Of a stretch of DNA of 64,000 nt, positions 28,171 through 37,128 are shown in pieces. Within the stretch, counting starts at the first letter, position 1. Every line of letters begins with the position of its first letter. Origin of the DNA: Aureliella helgolandensis (GTDB lineage: Bacteria > Planctomycetota > Planctomycetia > Pirellulales > Pirellulaceae). Below the pieces are notes generated by a model, which worked only from the letters and a program-made list of their open reading frames with translations, did not search any database and was not told the origin of the DNA. Location of the stretch: contig NZ_CP036298.1 in the NCBI RefSeq assembly GCF_007752135.1, positions 7,122,501 through 7,186,500 of the forward strand, given 5' to 3'. Made by a program: the position numbers and the translations under genes.

Positions 28171-30063
28171 TTAGACCGAGAGCGCCGCTCGACTAGCTAG
28201 CTCGCGACACGCTTCGACCAAACCGGCAACCGACATGCCTGCATCCGCGAGTAAGTCCTCGCGTTCACCATGCTCGACAAATTCATCGGGGATCCCAAGG
28301 CGTTTCAGCACGCGAGTGTCCCAACCTTGATCACAGGCCAGCTCTAGGACGGCACTACCGAAGCCACCCATTAAAGCCCCTTCCTCAGCGGTGATTACGA
28401 ATCGACACTCATTGAAGACCTTGGCCAAAAGCTCTTGATCCAGCGGTTTGATGAAGCGTGGATTGATCACGGCAATGTCAATTCCCTCCTGCGCGAGCTG
28501 CTCTGCAGCCGCCAGGGCCAATTCCAACATGGGGCCCAAGCCCAGAATCGCACCGTCGGTACCCCAGCGGGCGACTTGCGACTTGCCAAGCTTGATCGGT
28601 TGTTCGGGCAATTCCATCTCGGCTGCCGCCGCTTTGGGATAGCGGATGCCCACCGGACAATCCAACTCGATCGCAAAATCGAGCATTTGTCCCAATTCAG
28701 CTCCGGTGCCAGGAGCCATTAAGACCATATTGGGAAAGACTCGCATGTAGCCAATATCATAGACACCATGGTGCGTAGGGCCATCGGGTCCGGCCAGCCC
28801 CGCACGGTCCATCATGAAAGTTACCGGCAGGTTTTGCAGGGCCGCCTCTTGAAAAATCTGGTCGTAGCTCCGCTGCAAGAATGTGCTATAGATCGTCACA
28901 ATTGGTTTCAGCCCCGTTTTCGCTTGGCCTCCAGCAAAGGCAACGGCGTGGGATTCACAAATCCCCACGTCAAAGAATCTCTTCGGGAACTCTTCGCGGA
29001 CCGGTTCCAGTTTATTTCCTTGACACATGGCAGCCGTCATGACGGTCACCCGCGGATCGCGCCGCATGGCAGCGCCAATGGCATCTCGAGCGAAATTCGT
29101 ATAGGCCGGTGACCCGCTCTTCACCAAAATCTTGGCTTCCCCCTGCTCGTCGCGGAACGCAGGAGGAGTGTGGAAGAAGACCGGATCCTGAGCGGCAGGT
29201 TGGTAACCGTGCCCCTTCTCGGTCACGACATGCAACAGCACGGGGCCTTCCTGGTCTTTGACCATCCTGAGGTACTTGCGCATCAATTCAATGTCGTGAC
29301 CATCGATGGGGCCCACGTAGCGGATCCCCAGTTCCTCGAACAGCATGCCGCCATGCAACCCGGCCTTTACCCCCTCTTTGATTTGCGCCAGCATCCGCTC
29401 GGCCGGATCCCCGAAAACGGGGACGTGGTTCAGCATCCGCACCACTTCCGTCTTCAATCCGGTGTAGAACGGATTGGTGCGCAAGCGATCGAGGTAGGTA
29501 GCCACGGAACCAACCCGCGGACAAATGCTCATCCGATTGTCGTTGAGTATCATCAACAAATCGCTCTTCAACTCACCAGCATTGTTGAGAGCTTCGAAGA
29601 CGATTCCCGACGGAAAGGCGCCATCGCCGATCACCGCCACGCTCTTGCGGTTCCCCTCGCCACGAATGTCGTCGCCACTTTGGAGTCCCAAAGCCGTTGA
29701 AATGCTGCAGCCGGCGTGGCCTGTCATGAACAGGTCATATTCGCTCTCCGCGGGATTGGGATACCCCATCAATCCACCACGGGTTCGAATATTGGCAAAA
29801 TCCTTGTACCGTCCGGTCACCAGTTTATGGGGGTAGACCTGGTGCCCTGTATCCCAAATTAAGCGGTCGTGACGAAAATCAAAGGTGCTATGCAATGCCA
29901 AGCAAAGCTCGACTACCCCCAGATTCGAAGCAAAATGGGCCGTCCGAATACTCAACAGGCCGCACAGGACCTCTCGTATTTCGTCCGCAACCTGCTTCAA
30001 CTCTTTCGCGCTCTTGCCGTGCAGGTCGATCGCGGAGTCGAGTGTTTCAAGGATCTCTGGCAT
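28171..30063 (-). CDS. dxs: 1-Deoxy-D-xylulose-5-phosphate synthase
   Basis: A 630-residue thiamine-diphosphate enzyme that condenses pyruvate and glyceraldehyde-3-phosphate in the first step of the MEP isoprenoid pathway. The N-terminal His is in WDTGHQVYPHKLVTGR. The TPP/Mg motif is GDGAFPSG (residues 146-153) with NDN at 174-176. GPIDGHD and FHTPPAF follow, and the pyrimidine domain carries DRAGLAGPDGPTHHGVYDIG. GDGAFPSG replaces the more common GDGALTGG, and NDNRMSICPRVG is also divergent, while the catalytic set is intact. It starts 3 bases after ispA with an AGGAG site, forming an operon xseB-ispA-dxs. Confidence 0.96.
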   Translation of the reverse strand: MPEILETLDSAIDLHGKSAKELKQVADEIREVLCGLLSIRTAHFASNLGVVELCLALHSTFDFRHDRLIWDTGHQVYPHKLVTGRYKDFANIRTRGGLMGYPNPAESEYDLFMTGHAGCSISTALGLQSGDDIRGEGNRKSVAVIGDGAFPSGIVFEALNNAGELKSDLLMILNDNRMSICPRVGSVATYLDRLRTNPFYTGLKTEVVRMLNHVPVFGDPAERMLAQIKEGVKAGLHGGMLFEELGIRYVGPIDGHDIELMRKYLRMVKDQEGPVLLHVVTEKGHGYQPAAQDPVFFHTPPAFRDEQGEAKILVKSGSPAYTNFARDAIGAAMRRDPRVTVMTAAMCQGNKLEPVREEFPKRFFDVGICESHAVAFAGGQAKTGLKPIVTIYSTFLQRSYDQIFQEAALQNLPVTFMMDRAGLAGPDGPTHHGVYDIGYMRVFPNMVLMAPGTGAELGQMLDFAIELDCPVGIRYPKAAAAEMELPEQPIKLGKSQVARWGTDGAILGLGPMLELALAAAEQLAQEGIDIAVINPRFIKPLDQELLAKVFNECRFVITAEEGALMGGFGSAVLELACDQGWDTRVLKRLGIPDEFVEHGEREDLLADAGMSVAGLVEACRELASRAALSV

Positions 30064-30066
30064 GTC

Positions 30067-31023
30067 TCAATTGCTCCTGTCGACCACAAATCTAGCTAAC
30101 TTGACCAGACTACCTTTTCTCTCACCCAATACCGCAATCGCATCGATTGCATCACTCACGAGTTGTTCCGCCATCTGCCGGGACTCCTTGAGCCCCAGCA
30201 GGCCGGGATAGGTCAACTTACCCAAACCACCGTCCTTATGAGTATTCTTACCAAGTTGATCACTTGTCGACTCCTCGTCTAGGCAATCATCGACGATTTG
30301 AAACGCCAGGCCGATATTGTGTCCAAAAAGTGTCAAACAGTCGAGTTGCGCCCGACTTGCCCCCCCAATTGTAGCGCCAATTTCGAGACTAGCCACAATT
30401 AGGGCTCCAGTTTTTCGGCGGTGGATACTTTTGAGGTAGGCGAGTGGGTCGAGTGCTAATGCGCCTCGAGCCTCCTCCCCCCAACGTCCTTCGGCGGCTA
30501 AGTCATCGACCTGCCCCCCCACCAACCGACTACGCCCAGCAGCCACACTGAGGACCTGGCAGCATTTGAGGGCCACGCCTGCTGGCAATTGGTGGCTCAA
30601 GACCTCCATCGCCAGCATTTGCAGGCTATCGCCAGCCAAAATTGCAGTTGCCTCGTCAAACTTCTTATGGCTCGTGGGAATGCCGCGCCGCAGATCATCG
30701 TTGTCCATGGCTGGCAAGTCATCATGGATCAAGGAGTAAACGTGCACAAACTCGACGGCACATCCACCCGGCAAGGCAGTTCGCCACTCACCGCCGCACG
30801 CTTCACAGGCGAGCAGGACCAGGATGGGGCGCAGTCGCTTGCCGGCGGACAATACGCTGTATTGCAGTGCATCGGTCAATCGCTGGGGACAATCGACGAT
30901 CCCATCGAGGTACTCAGCGAGCGCATGATCGACCGCCTCGCGCATGGGGGTAATTCGTGTCAGCCAGCTTTGTTGAATATTTTCGGCCATGCCTTGGTTT
31001 TCTGAATCCTTACTCTCTAACAT
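30067..31023 (-). CDS. ispA: Polyprenyl diphosphate synthase (farnesyl diphosphate synthase type)
   Basis: A 318-residue trans-prenyltransferase that joins IPP to allylic diphosphates, probably up to FPP or GGPP. The first Asp-rich motif is HDDLPAMDNDDLRRG (about 100-114), with the extra residues of type-II bacterial FPP synthases. GKRLRP lies at 61-66. The second Asp-rich motif is FQIVDDCLDE near residue 240. The start may be ATG 31023 or the in-frame ATG 33 bases later. It lies 8 bases after xseB and 3 bases before dxs. Product chain length cannot be fixed without modelling the residues before the first Asp motif. Confidence 0.94.
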   Translation of the reverse strand: MLESKDSENQGMAENIQQSWLTRITPMREAVDHALAEYLDGIVDCPQRLTDALQYSVLSAGKRLRPILVLLACEACGGEWRTALPGGCAVEFVHVYSLIHDDLPAMDNDDLRRGIPTSHKKFDEATAILAGDSLQMLAMEVLSHQLPAGVALKCCQVLSVAAGRSRLVGGQVDDLAAEGRWGEEARGALALDPLAYLKSIHRRKTGALIVASLEIGATIGGASRAQLDCLTLFGHNIGLAFQIVDDCLDEESTSDQLGKNTHKDGGLGKLTYPGLLGLKESRQMAEQLVSDAIDAIAVLGERKGSLVKLARFVVDRSN

Positions 31024-31031
31024 AAATCGCG

Positions 31032-31484
31032 CTAGAACAACTCTTCACCAGTCGCAGGCGGCGGGGTCTGCTTCTTTGCCCGACTGCTATCCGCGGTCCG
31101 CCGCTGGCTCCGCCCCTCTTGTTTCTGCTGCAAACTGTCGGTCGAGTCCGCCTGAGCTTGGCTGATTGGATTTCCCTGCGCGTCGACCCCACTGAGCAAT
31201 TCGATCCTTCGCTCGACTTGCTCAAGTTGCTGATGGCATCCCTTGAGCAGCCCAACAGCTTGGGAATAGTCCTCCAGGGAAGACTCCAGGGAGCTTCCGC
31301 CATCCTCCAACCGACGCACGATTGACTCCAGGCTTGCCAAGGCTTCCTCGAACTCCAATCCCTCGAACTGCTCGCTCGAATCCTGCTTCGCTTTGCTCTT
31401 TTTCGCCATCAGATTTGCCATTCGGGTCAGTACTTCACGGTCTATCGCTTCCAGCTTCCCGGTGATTCCCCGCCGGTTGTTCAT
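31032..31484 (-). CDS. xseB: Exodeoxyribonuclease VII small subunit
   Basis: The XseB small subunit, which assembles with XseA into a nuclease that degrades single-stranded DNA. The core is LEFEEALASLESIVRRLEDG, continuing SSLESSLEDYSQAV and LLKGCHQQLEQVERRIELL, as in the ~80-residue family. Here it is up to 150 residues because of an N-terminal extension and a Lys/Arg/Pro-rich tail. A later start (ATG 31421 or 31409, giving MAKKSKAKQD) is more likely. It is the first gene of the xseB-ispA-dxs operon, an order also found in Escherichia coli. No xseA lies in the window. Confidence 0.93.
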   Translation of the reverse strand: MNNRRGITGKLEAIDREVLTRMANLMAKKSKAKQDSSEQFEGLEFEEALASLESIVRRLEDGGSSLESSLEDYSQAVGLLKGCHQQLEQVERRIELLSGVDAQGNPISQAQADSTDSLQQKQEGRSQRRTADSSRAKKQTPPPATGEELF

Positions 31485-31647
31485 TCAAAGCTGTGCGCTC
31501 GCTGGTCGGAATTATCGCTACAACCAGAGTTTAGCCTAGTGGCAATTGGAATTGCATGAATCTAGTGCCCTGACTTTTTGGTCTCCGGGGAGAAAAAAAG
31601 ACTAAGAAACAATAGTCGCTGCTCTTACTGAACGGATCTGGATAACT

Positions 31648-34170
31648 ATGAATCGCGCTACGAACTTGGCTCCTGATGTCGCAACGTGGGTTTCCGAAGT
31701 CCAAGAGCGGCTTCGCGCGGAGATTTCTGAGACGCAGGCAGCGAGCGACCATGTAACACTTCCTCATGCGCTCTATGAAGAACTCTTCGACGGCCTGCAA
31801 CAGTTGCTCGCAGGCAGCCACACGCCCCCCCCAAGCAGCGAATTGTCGATCAACCAGATTATCGACTCGATCGATGAATCTCTCTCGCAATGGCAGGTCA
31901 ACATTGCGACAGCCTTCCAACACTCGACCGCCAACGAGTTGTCCGACCTCTTGCAGCAGGCCCAGCATCGCACGCAGCAGCTCGACGAGCGCGAGCGGCG
32001 ATTGGACGAACAAGATCGCGAATTTTCAGAACAACGCGCCAAGCTCTACTGCCAACAATCTCAATTGGCGCGACAACGCAAGTCGGTGGCGCGAACCCTG
32101 CAACTTCGCCGCGCAGAAGCTGCCCTAGCGCTCGAACAAGAGCGGCAGGAGTTGACGCGAAGCGTTCGCCAGGAAGTGCGCGAGGAGCTACGCGAAGAAT
32201 TCGAGCAGCGCGCTGGTCTCGAATCCTCGGAAGAGATTCTGGAAATCCGCAACCAACTGACCGCCGCGGAAGCACAGCAACAGGCACTCCAAGAACAGCT
32301 CGACTCCGCATTGGCTGTCCAAGAAGAACAACGCTCTCAAGCGTCGGATTCCGAAAACCGACATGCCGAGTTGACGCAGCAAGTCGAGTCGCTGAGCGCC
32401 TCGCGTGGTGAACTCGAAGAACGCCTGCAGAACGCCGAATCTCAACACAGTGAATTGACGCAGTTGAAAGAAGCCGCAGATGCCGAGGTCCAAGCCGTGA
32501 AGGAGGAACTCGCCGCGCTGAGAGATCAGCATCAAAGCTCTGACGCAAGCAACCAAGACCTTATCCAGTCGAAGGAAGCTGCCGAAGCGGAAATTGCATC
32601 GCTCCAACAGGAACTCAATGCACTCCGCGACCAACATCGCGACTCAGATGCGAACACCCAAGAGCTGCGGCAATCGAAAGAGGCTGCCGACGCGGAGATC
32701 GAGTTGCTCCGACAAGAGCTCAATTCGCTTCGTGAACAACACCAACACACAGACACAAGCAACGGCGAGCTGCAACAAGCCAAAGAAGCGATCGAAGCTG
32801 AAGTCGAGTCACTCCGACAAGAACTCCAGAGTCTCCGCGAGCAGCACCAAGATTCGGATGCAAGCACCCAAGAACTGCGACAATCGAAAGAGGCTGCCGA
32901 GGCAGAGATCGAGTCGCTCCGACAAGAGCTCAATTCGCTCCGCGAACAGCAGCAGAACGTGGATGCCAATAGCAGCGAGTTGCAACAAGCTAAAGAGGCA
33001 ACTGAAGCTGAAATCGAGTCTCTCAAACAAGAACTCAACAGTCTCCGTGAGCAGCATCAAGACTCCGACGAATCCAACAACGAGGCAGCCACTGCCCTGG
33101 CAGACCTGCAAGTCGTGGCTCAACTGCTCGAGGAAGAGAACCTCCAGCTCCGCACCACCAACCTCGATCTGGAAGTCAAGTGCAACAATCCAGTCATCGA
33201 CCCCGAAATGCATGCTGAATTAGAAAGCAAATTGCATGAACTGGAACGACAACTGGCTCTGCAATCCGAACAGCTGAGCCAGTCTCTGAATACCGAGTCT
33301 GAATTGCTGGAAGAGCATGAGTCGCTGAAGAATAAGGAACACTCCTTAGCCGAAGAACTGGCTCAACAGAAGGAGTCTGCAGAACAGGAACTCCAATCCA
33401 CCCAAGAGCAGCTCGTCAACCTTCAGAATGAACTAGAGGAAGCTCGCATCCATCTGTCGGTATTGGAATCGGCCAGTGGAGGGAACACCGATAGCGAGTA
33501 CGAATCGTTACGAGAACTGCTCCAACAATCGCGTGAGGAACTCAGTGAACTGCAGAATCTGAATTCCGATCTATCCTCCCAATTATCCGAATTCCAACTG
33601 GCCAGAGAGAACGCGGCTACCAACCTGCCTTGCGACCATGAGAGTCTCAGTTGGGAGGAGCGCAAGCGACTCATCATGCGACAGTTAGAAGAGGAGTGCG
33701 AGGACGAGAGCGGTACTGGTGAGGGCGAGGGAGCCACCGTCAAACGGCTAGAGATTGAACAAGTTCTGGCGACCACGGAACACGAGATTGAAACCCGCGA
33801 TCATGAAATCCAAGAACTCCGCTCAATTATCGAACAACAGTCGGACACGAAACAGGGAGTCGCCATCGGAGCAGCAGCGATCGCGCAAATGTTTGATTCT
33901 GAGCCGCTCATTCAACAAGAACGCCAGAAGCTAAAAGACATCCAAACGGAATGGCAGGAGAAACTACGCCAAGCGGAAATCGATCTATCGATGGAGCGGG
34001 CTCGCTTGGCCCGAGAGCGAACCATGCTGGAATCGGAGGCTGAAGACCTGCGACAGCAATTGGCCGCTTCGAGCGATGCAGAGGCTTCCGACAACGCTAC
34101 CCCGGGAGCTTCTCGGAAACGACGCTGGTTGGACCATCTCGGCCTTCGCGATGACCCAAACAACAAGTAA
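31648..34170 (+). CDS. Long coiled-coil protein with internal 35-residue repeats
   Basis: An 840-residue, highly charged protein made almost entirely of heptad coiled coil (about residues 90-620 and 690-800) rich in Gln, Glu, Leu and Ser. Five tandem 35-residue units occupy residues 293-467. A typical unit contains ELRQSKEAAEAEIESLRQEL, and each equals five heptads. No signal peptide or membrane helix is visible, so it is probably cytoplasmic. A basic tail (ASRKRRWLDHLGL) ends it. No family is recognised. Similarity to SMC or myosin-like proteins would come from composition only. It is divergent from xseB (163 bp gap). A structural or scaffold role is a guess. Confidence 0.8.
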   Translation: MNRATNLAPDVATWVSEVQERLRAEISETQAASDHVTLPHALYEELFDGLQQLLAGSHTPPPSSELSINQIIDSIDESLSQWQVNIATAFQHSTANELSDLLQQAQHRTQQLDERERRLDEQDREFSEQRAKLYCQQSQLARQRKSVARTLQLRRAEAALALEQERQELTRSVRQEVREELREEFEQRAGLESSEEILEIRNQLTAAEAQQQALQEQLDSALAVQEEQRSQASDSENRHAELTQQVESLSASRGELEERLQNAESQHSELTQLKEAADAEVQAVKEELAALRDQHQSSDASNQDLIQSKEAAEAEIASLQQELNALRDQHRDSDANTQELRQSKEAADAEIELLRQELNSLREQHQHTDTSNGELQQAKEAIEAEVESLRQELQSLREQHQDSDASTQELRQSKEAAEAEIESLRQELNSLREQQQNVDANSSELQQAKEATEAEIESLKQELNSLREQHQDSDESNNEAATALADLQVVAQLLEEENLQLRTTNLDLEVKCNNPVIDPEMHAELESKLHELERQLALQSEQLSQSLNTESELLEEHESLKNKEHSLAEELAQQKESAEQELQSTQEQLVNLQNELEEARIHLSVLESASGGNTDSEYESLRELLQQSREELSELQNLNSDLSSQLSEFQLARENAATNLPCDHESLSWEERKRLIMRQLEEECEDESGTGEGEGATVKRLEIEQVLATTEHEIETRDHEIQELRSIIEQQSDTKQGVAIGAAAIAQMFDSEPLIQQERQKLKDIQTEWQEKLRQAEIDLSMERARLARERTMLESEAEDLRQQLAASSDAEASDNATPGASRKRRWLDHLGLRDDPNNK
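32524..33048 (+). repeat. In-frame 105 bp tandem repeats (5 units) in the coiled-coil gene
   Basis: Units start at 32524, 32629, 32734, 32839 and 32944, each encoding 35 residues. A degenerate half unit precedes them and the beginning of a sixth follows. Units 2 and 4 are the most alike, as are 3 and 5, which suggests the last expansion duplicated a two-unit (210 bp) block. Confidence 0.9.
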
Positions 34171-34207
34171 ACGTAGAATGCCGGTGTGACCGATGGGGGG
34201 GGGGAGA

Positions 34208-34232
34208 TGCATTGCCCCACAACGGCAATGCA
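34208..34232 (+). terminator. Hairpin after the coiled-coil gene
   Basis: A perfect 9-base stem (TGCATTGCC / GGCAATGCA) with a 7-base loop lies 38 bases after the stop codon of the coiled-coil gene. No T-tract follows, so it may be a weak terminator or a transcript 3' stabiliser rather than a classical intrinsic terminator. Confidence 0.45.
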
Positions 34233-34313
34233 CGCCACAACCAGTCATTGTAGAATGCTCCTGCAATCTGGAATGCACTCGGAACCTCTCGTGCTTGGAC
34301 GCCTAAGCAGCGC

Positions 34314-36035
34314 ATGAAAATCAGCTCCATACCTCAGCTCTACCGAAATTTCCGCCGTTGGCAGGAAATCCTAGGAATCTTGCGCCGCTATGGCTTGGCC
34401 GATTGGTTAAGCCAGTTGAAATTTGATTTCATTCGCGACTGGATCAAAGACGAGCAGGGAGTGCCGCTCGCCAGCTATTCGCGGGAGAAGCGAATCCGCC
34501 TGGCGCTCACCGAACTCGGGCCGACCTTCATCAAACTAGGACAAGTCCTCAGCCTCCGCCAAGACCTGATCGGTCCCGAGTTGGCGTCGGAATTGACTTC
34601 CCTTCAGACGCATGTCCCCGCCGACCCGGCTGGGAAAGTTCGCGAAATCATTTGCGAGGAACTGGGAGCCCCTGTCGAGGAGCTGTATGCAGAATTCGAC
34701 GGCGAAGCCATTGCCTCGGCCTCGATCGGTCAAGTCCACATGGCTCGCCTCCACGACGGCACTCCAGTGGTGATCAAGGTTCAGCACGCAGATATCCAAA
34801 ACAAAGTTCACGAAGACCTCGAAGTCATGGCAGGCCTGGCGACACTGGCCGATCACATTCCAGAGATCGCCATTTGGAAGCCCATTGTTCTGGTCGAACA
34901 ACTCTCCAAATCACTCCGCCGCGAACTCAACTTCAATCGCGAACTGCAAAACCTGCAACTCTTCCGCAAACTACTGCATCACCTGGATGGTGTACTCATC
35001 CCCAAACCATTCCCCAAACTCTCGACCGCTCGAGTGTTGACGATGGAATTGGTACATGGCGTTCCGATCAACCATTTGGCACGCAAAAATCAACAAGGTA
35101 AGTTCAGCGAAGAAGCTCGCCAAGAACTTGCGAGACGGACCGCAAACGTTTATGTGGAGATGATCTTTACGCACGGCGTATATCATGCGGATCCGCATCC
35201 TGGCAATATTCTGATCGGAGATATCCCGGGCAGCAGCCACCAACAATTGGGATTGCTCGATTTTGGGATGGTCGGTCGAATCGATGACCGCTTGCGCGAA
35301 ACCATCGAAGAGATGATGTTGGCGGTCGCCTCGCGCGACGTATCGCTGCTAACGACCCTCATCAAGCGTGTCGGAAATCCCCCTCCCAGGCTCGATGACA
35401 GCATTCTCTCGATTGACGTGGCAGAATTGGTCGCCACCTACGGCATGCAACCTCTGGAGAGCTTTGACCTGAGTGGCGCTTTGAACGACGTGACCGAGAT
35501 CATGCACCGTCATCAAATATCCCTGCCGCCACAAACCTCCCTACTGATCAAAATGCTCATTACGCTGGAAGGGACCATTCGGCAGCTCTCTCCGCAGTTT
35601 TCCCTGCTCGAGGTCATGCAGCCCTTCTTCCGCAAAATGTGGCTGAAGCGGCTCTCACCAAGGCGGCAGATCAAGCGGATGCGGCGTATCTACTTGGAAT
35701 TTGAAGGACTGCTGGAAACCCTACCAGGGCAAATCAGCAGCGTCATGCAACTTGTCCAAGAAGGCCGACTCGACGTTCACCTAGCCCACAAGGGACTCAG
35801 CCCTTCGGTCAATCGCCTGGTACTCGGGATGCTGATCAGTGCCGTGTTCCTCGGTTCCAGCCTCCTGCTAGCTTATAAAGTCCCACCACTGCTCTTCATC
35901 GAACCGACCTGGCTCGGCATCGAAAAGCTAAGCTTGTTCGGCATCCTAGGGTACGTACTCAGCCTCTTGGCCGGTATACGCCTAATCTTAGCCATTAACC
36001 GCTCGGGACACCTAGATCGTTCCGACAGCGATTAG
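34314..36035 (+). CDS. ABC1/UbiB family atypical kinase
   Basis: A 573-residue UbiB/ADCK-type kinase-like protein with two C-terminal membrane helices (LGMLISAVFLGSSLLLAY, LFGILGYVLSLLAGIRLIL). All family marks are visible: the KxGQ motif in LGPTFIKLGQVLSLRQDL, the Ala-rich loop AIASASIGQVHMARL, the lysine of VVIKVQH, the catalytic HADPHPGNIL and the metal motif LLDFGMVGR. Family members support ubiquinone synthesis or lipid homeostasis, probably through ATPase activity. No ubi gene is near. It stands between the coiled-coil gene and queC on the same strand, and neither neighbour suggests a shared pathway. Confidence 0.93.
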   Translation: MKISSIPQLYRNFRRWQEILGILRRYGLADWLSQLKFDFIRDWIKDEQGVPLASYSREKRIRLALTELGPTFIKLGQVLSLRQDLIGPELASELTSLQTHVPADPAGKVREIICEELGAPVEELYAEFDGEAIASASIGQVHMARLHDGTPVVIKVQHADIQNKVHEDLEVMAGLATLADHIPEIAIWKPIVLVEQLSKSLRRELNFNRELQNLQLFRKLLHHLDGVLIPKPFPKLSTARVLTMELVHGVPINHLARKNQQGKFSEEARQELARRTANVYVEMIFTHGVYHADPHPGNILIGDIPGSSHQQLGLLDFGMVGRIDDRLRETIEEMMLAVASRDVSLLTTLIKRVGNPPPRLDDSILSIDVAELVATYGMQPLESFDLSGALNDVTEIMHRHQISLPPQTSLLIKMLITLEGTIRQLSPQFSLLEVMQPFFRKMWLKRLSPRRQIKRMRRIYLEFEGLLETLPGQISSVMQLVQEGRLDVHLAHKGLSPSVNRLVLGMLISAVFLGSSLLLAYKVPPLLFIEPTWLGIEKLSLFGILGYVLSLLAGIRLILAINRSGHLDRSDSD

Positions 36036-36134
36036 TTACACTGGCTCCTACCGACGTGCAACCGAGAACTCGGAATCGTTTCACTCCCCACGCATCCATT
36101 CAATGTGATCCTTTCACTTGAGGCGTTCCGCCCT

Positions 36135-36836
36135 GTGACTATTTCCAAGCCAGCCGTCGTCTTGCTCAGCGGCGGCCTCGACTCCACGACCGTTGCCGCC
36201 ATCGCCCAAGCGGAAGGTTTCGAAGTGCACGCCATTAGCTTCCACTATGGCCAACGTCATCTGTTCGAACTCGATCGCGCCCGCCAAACGGCCCAGCGAT
36301 TGCAATTGGCTGAGCATATCGTGTTCGATGTCGACTTGGCGCGCTTTGGTGGCTCCGCCTTGACGTCAGACCTCGCCGTCCCCAAGCATGAGTCTGCCGA
36401 TGAAATTGGCACTGCGATCCCCATTACCTACGTCCCCGCTCGCAACACGGTCTTTCTATCACTCGCCTTAGCCTACGCGGAGACTCTCGCCGCAAGCGAT
36501 ATCTTCATCGGTGTCAATGCGCTCGACTATAGTGGCTACCCCGACTGTCGCCCTGAATACATCGCTGCCTTTGAAACGCTGGCAAACCTGGCGACCCAAG
36601 CGGGCGTAGAAGGAACCATGCGACTGAAAATCCACACTCCCTTAATCGCACTCACCAAAGCGCAAATCATCGCGCGGGGACTGGAGCTAGGTGTCGATTA
36701 CTCCCAAACGATCAGCTGCTACGACCCGCGGCCGAATATGGCCCCCTGTCAGCACTGTGATGCTTGTTTATTGCGCATTCGTGGTTTCGAGCAAAACGGA
36801 TTGCGCGACCCGAGCCTTACCGGTTTGTCGATTTAA
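36135..36836 (+). CDS. queC: 7-Cyano-7-deazaguanine synthase
   Basis: QueC converts 7-carboxy-7-deazaguanine to preQ0 with ATP and ammonia, in the queuosine pathway. [18 protein letters not shown] is the PP-loop, SFHYGQRH follows, and [20 protein letters not shown] is typical. The zinc site is [20 protein letters not shown] with four Cys. About 233 residues from the GTG at 36135, which has a GAGG site upstream. The frame extends to a GTG at 36105 (243 residues) with no ribosome site. No other que gene lies in the window. Confidence 0.94.
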   Translation: MTISKPAVVLLSGGLDSTTVAAIAQAEGFEVHAISFHYGQRHLFELDRARQTAQRLQLAEHIVFDVDLARFGGSALTSDLAVPKHESADEIGTAIPITYVPARNTVFLSLALAYAETLAASDIFIGVNALDYSGYPDCRPEYIAAFETLANLATQAGVEGTMRLKIHTPLIALTKAQIIARGLELGVDYSQTISCYDPRPNMAPCQHCDACLLRIRGFEQNGLRDPSLTGLSI

Positions 36837-37128
36837 ACGCGATTTCAAATTTACGGAGTCGGCAATTTCAATAATTGACCTGTAGCGGCAAGCACCTTTC
36901 CCTGCTCACGCAGCAGGTTACTATTTCGACAAGCCATTCCTGCTAGCGGACCACCAACCAACAATTGAGGGGGCGGCAAGTGCGTGCGGCTACCTCTGCC
37001 AATTTTTTGAAGTAGAATCGTGGCTTCCTGGACAGCGGGCGCTCCGCCAGAGGTCGCCGCTGTGGAACCAACCCAACATTTCCAGGCATTGTTCCGTCCA
37101 CTACCGCCGTGCATGAAGTGCGATTTCC

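Noticed and set aside
32061-33776. Long antisense frames opposite the coiled-coil gene (Ser/Cys/Arg-rich)
   Set aside because: They mirror the repetitive Gln/Glu/Leu codons of the coiled coil and have no independent support.
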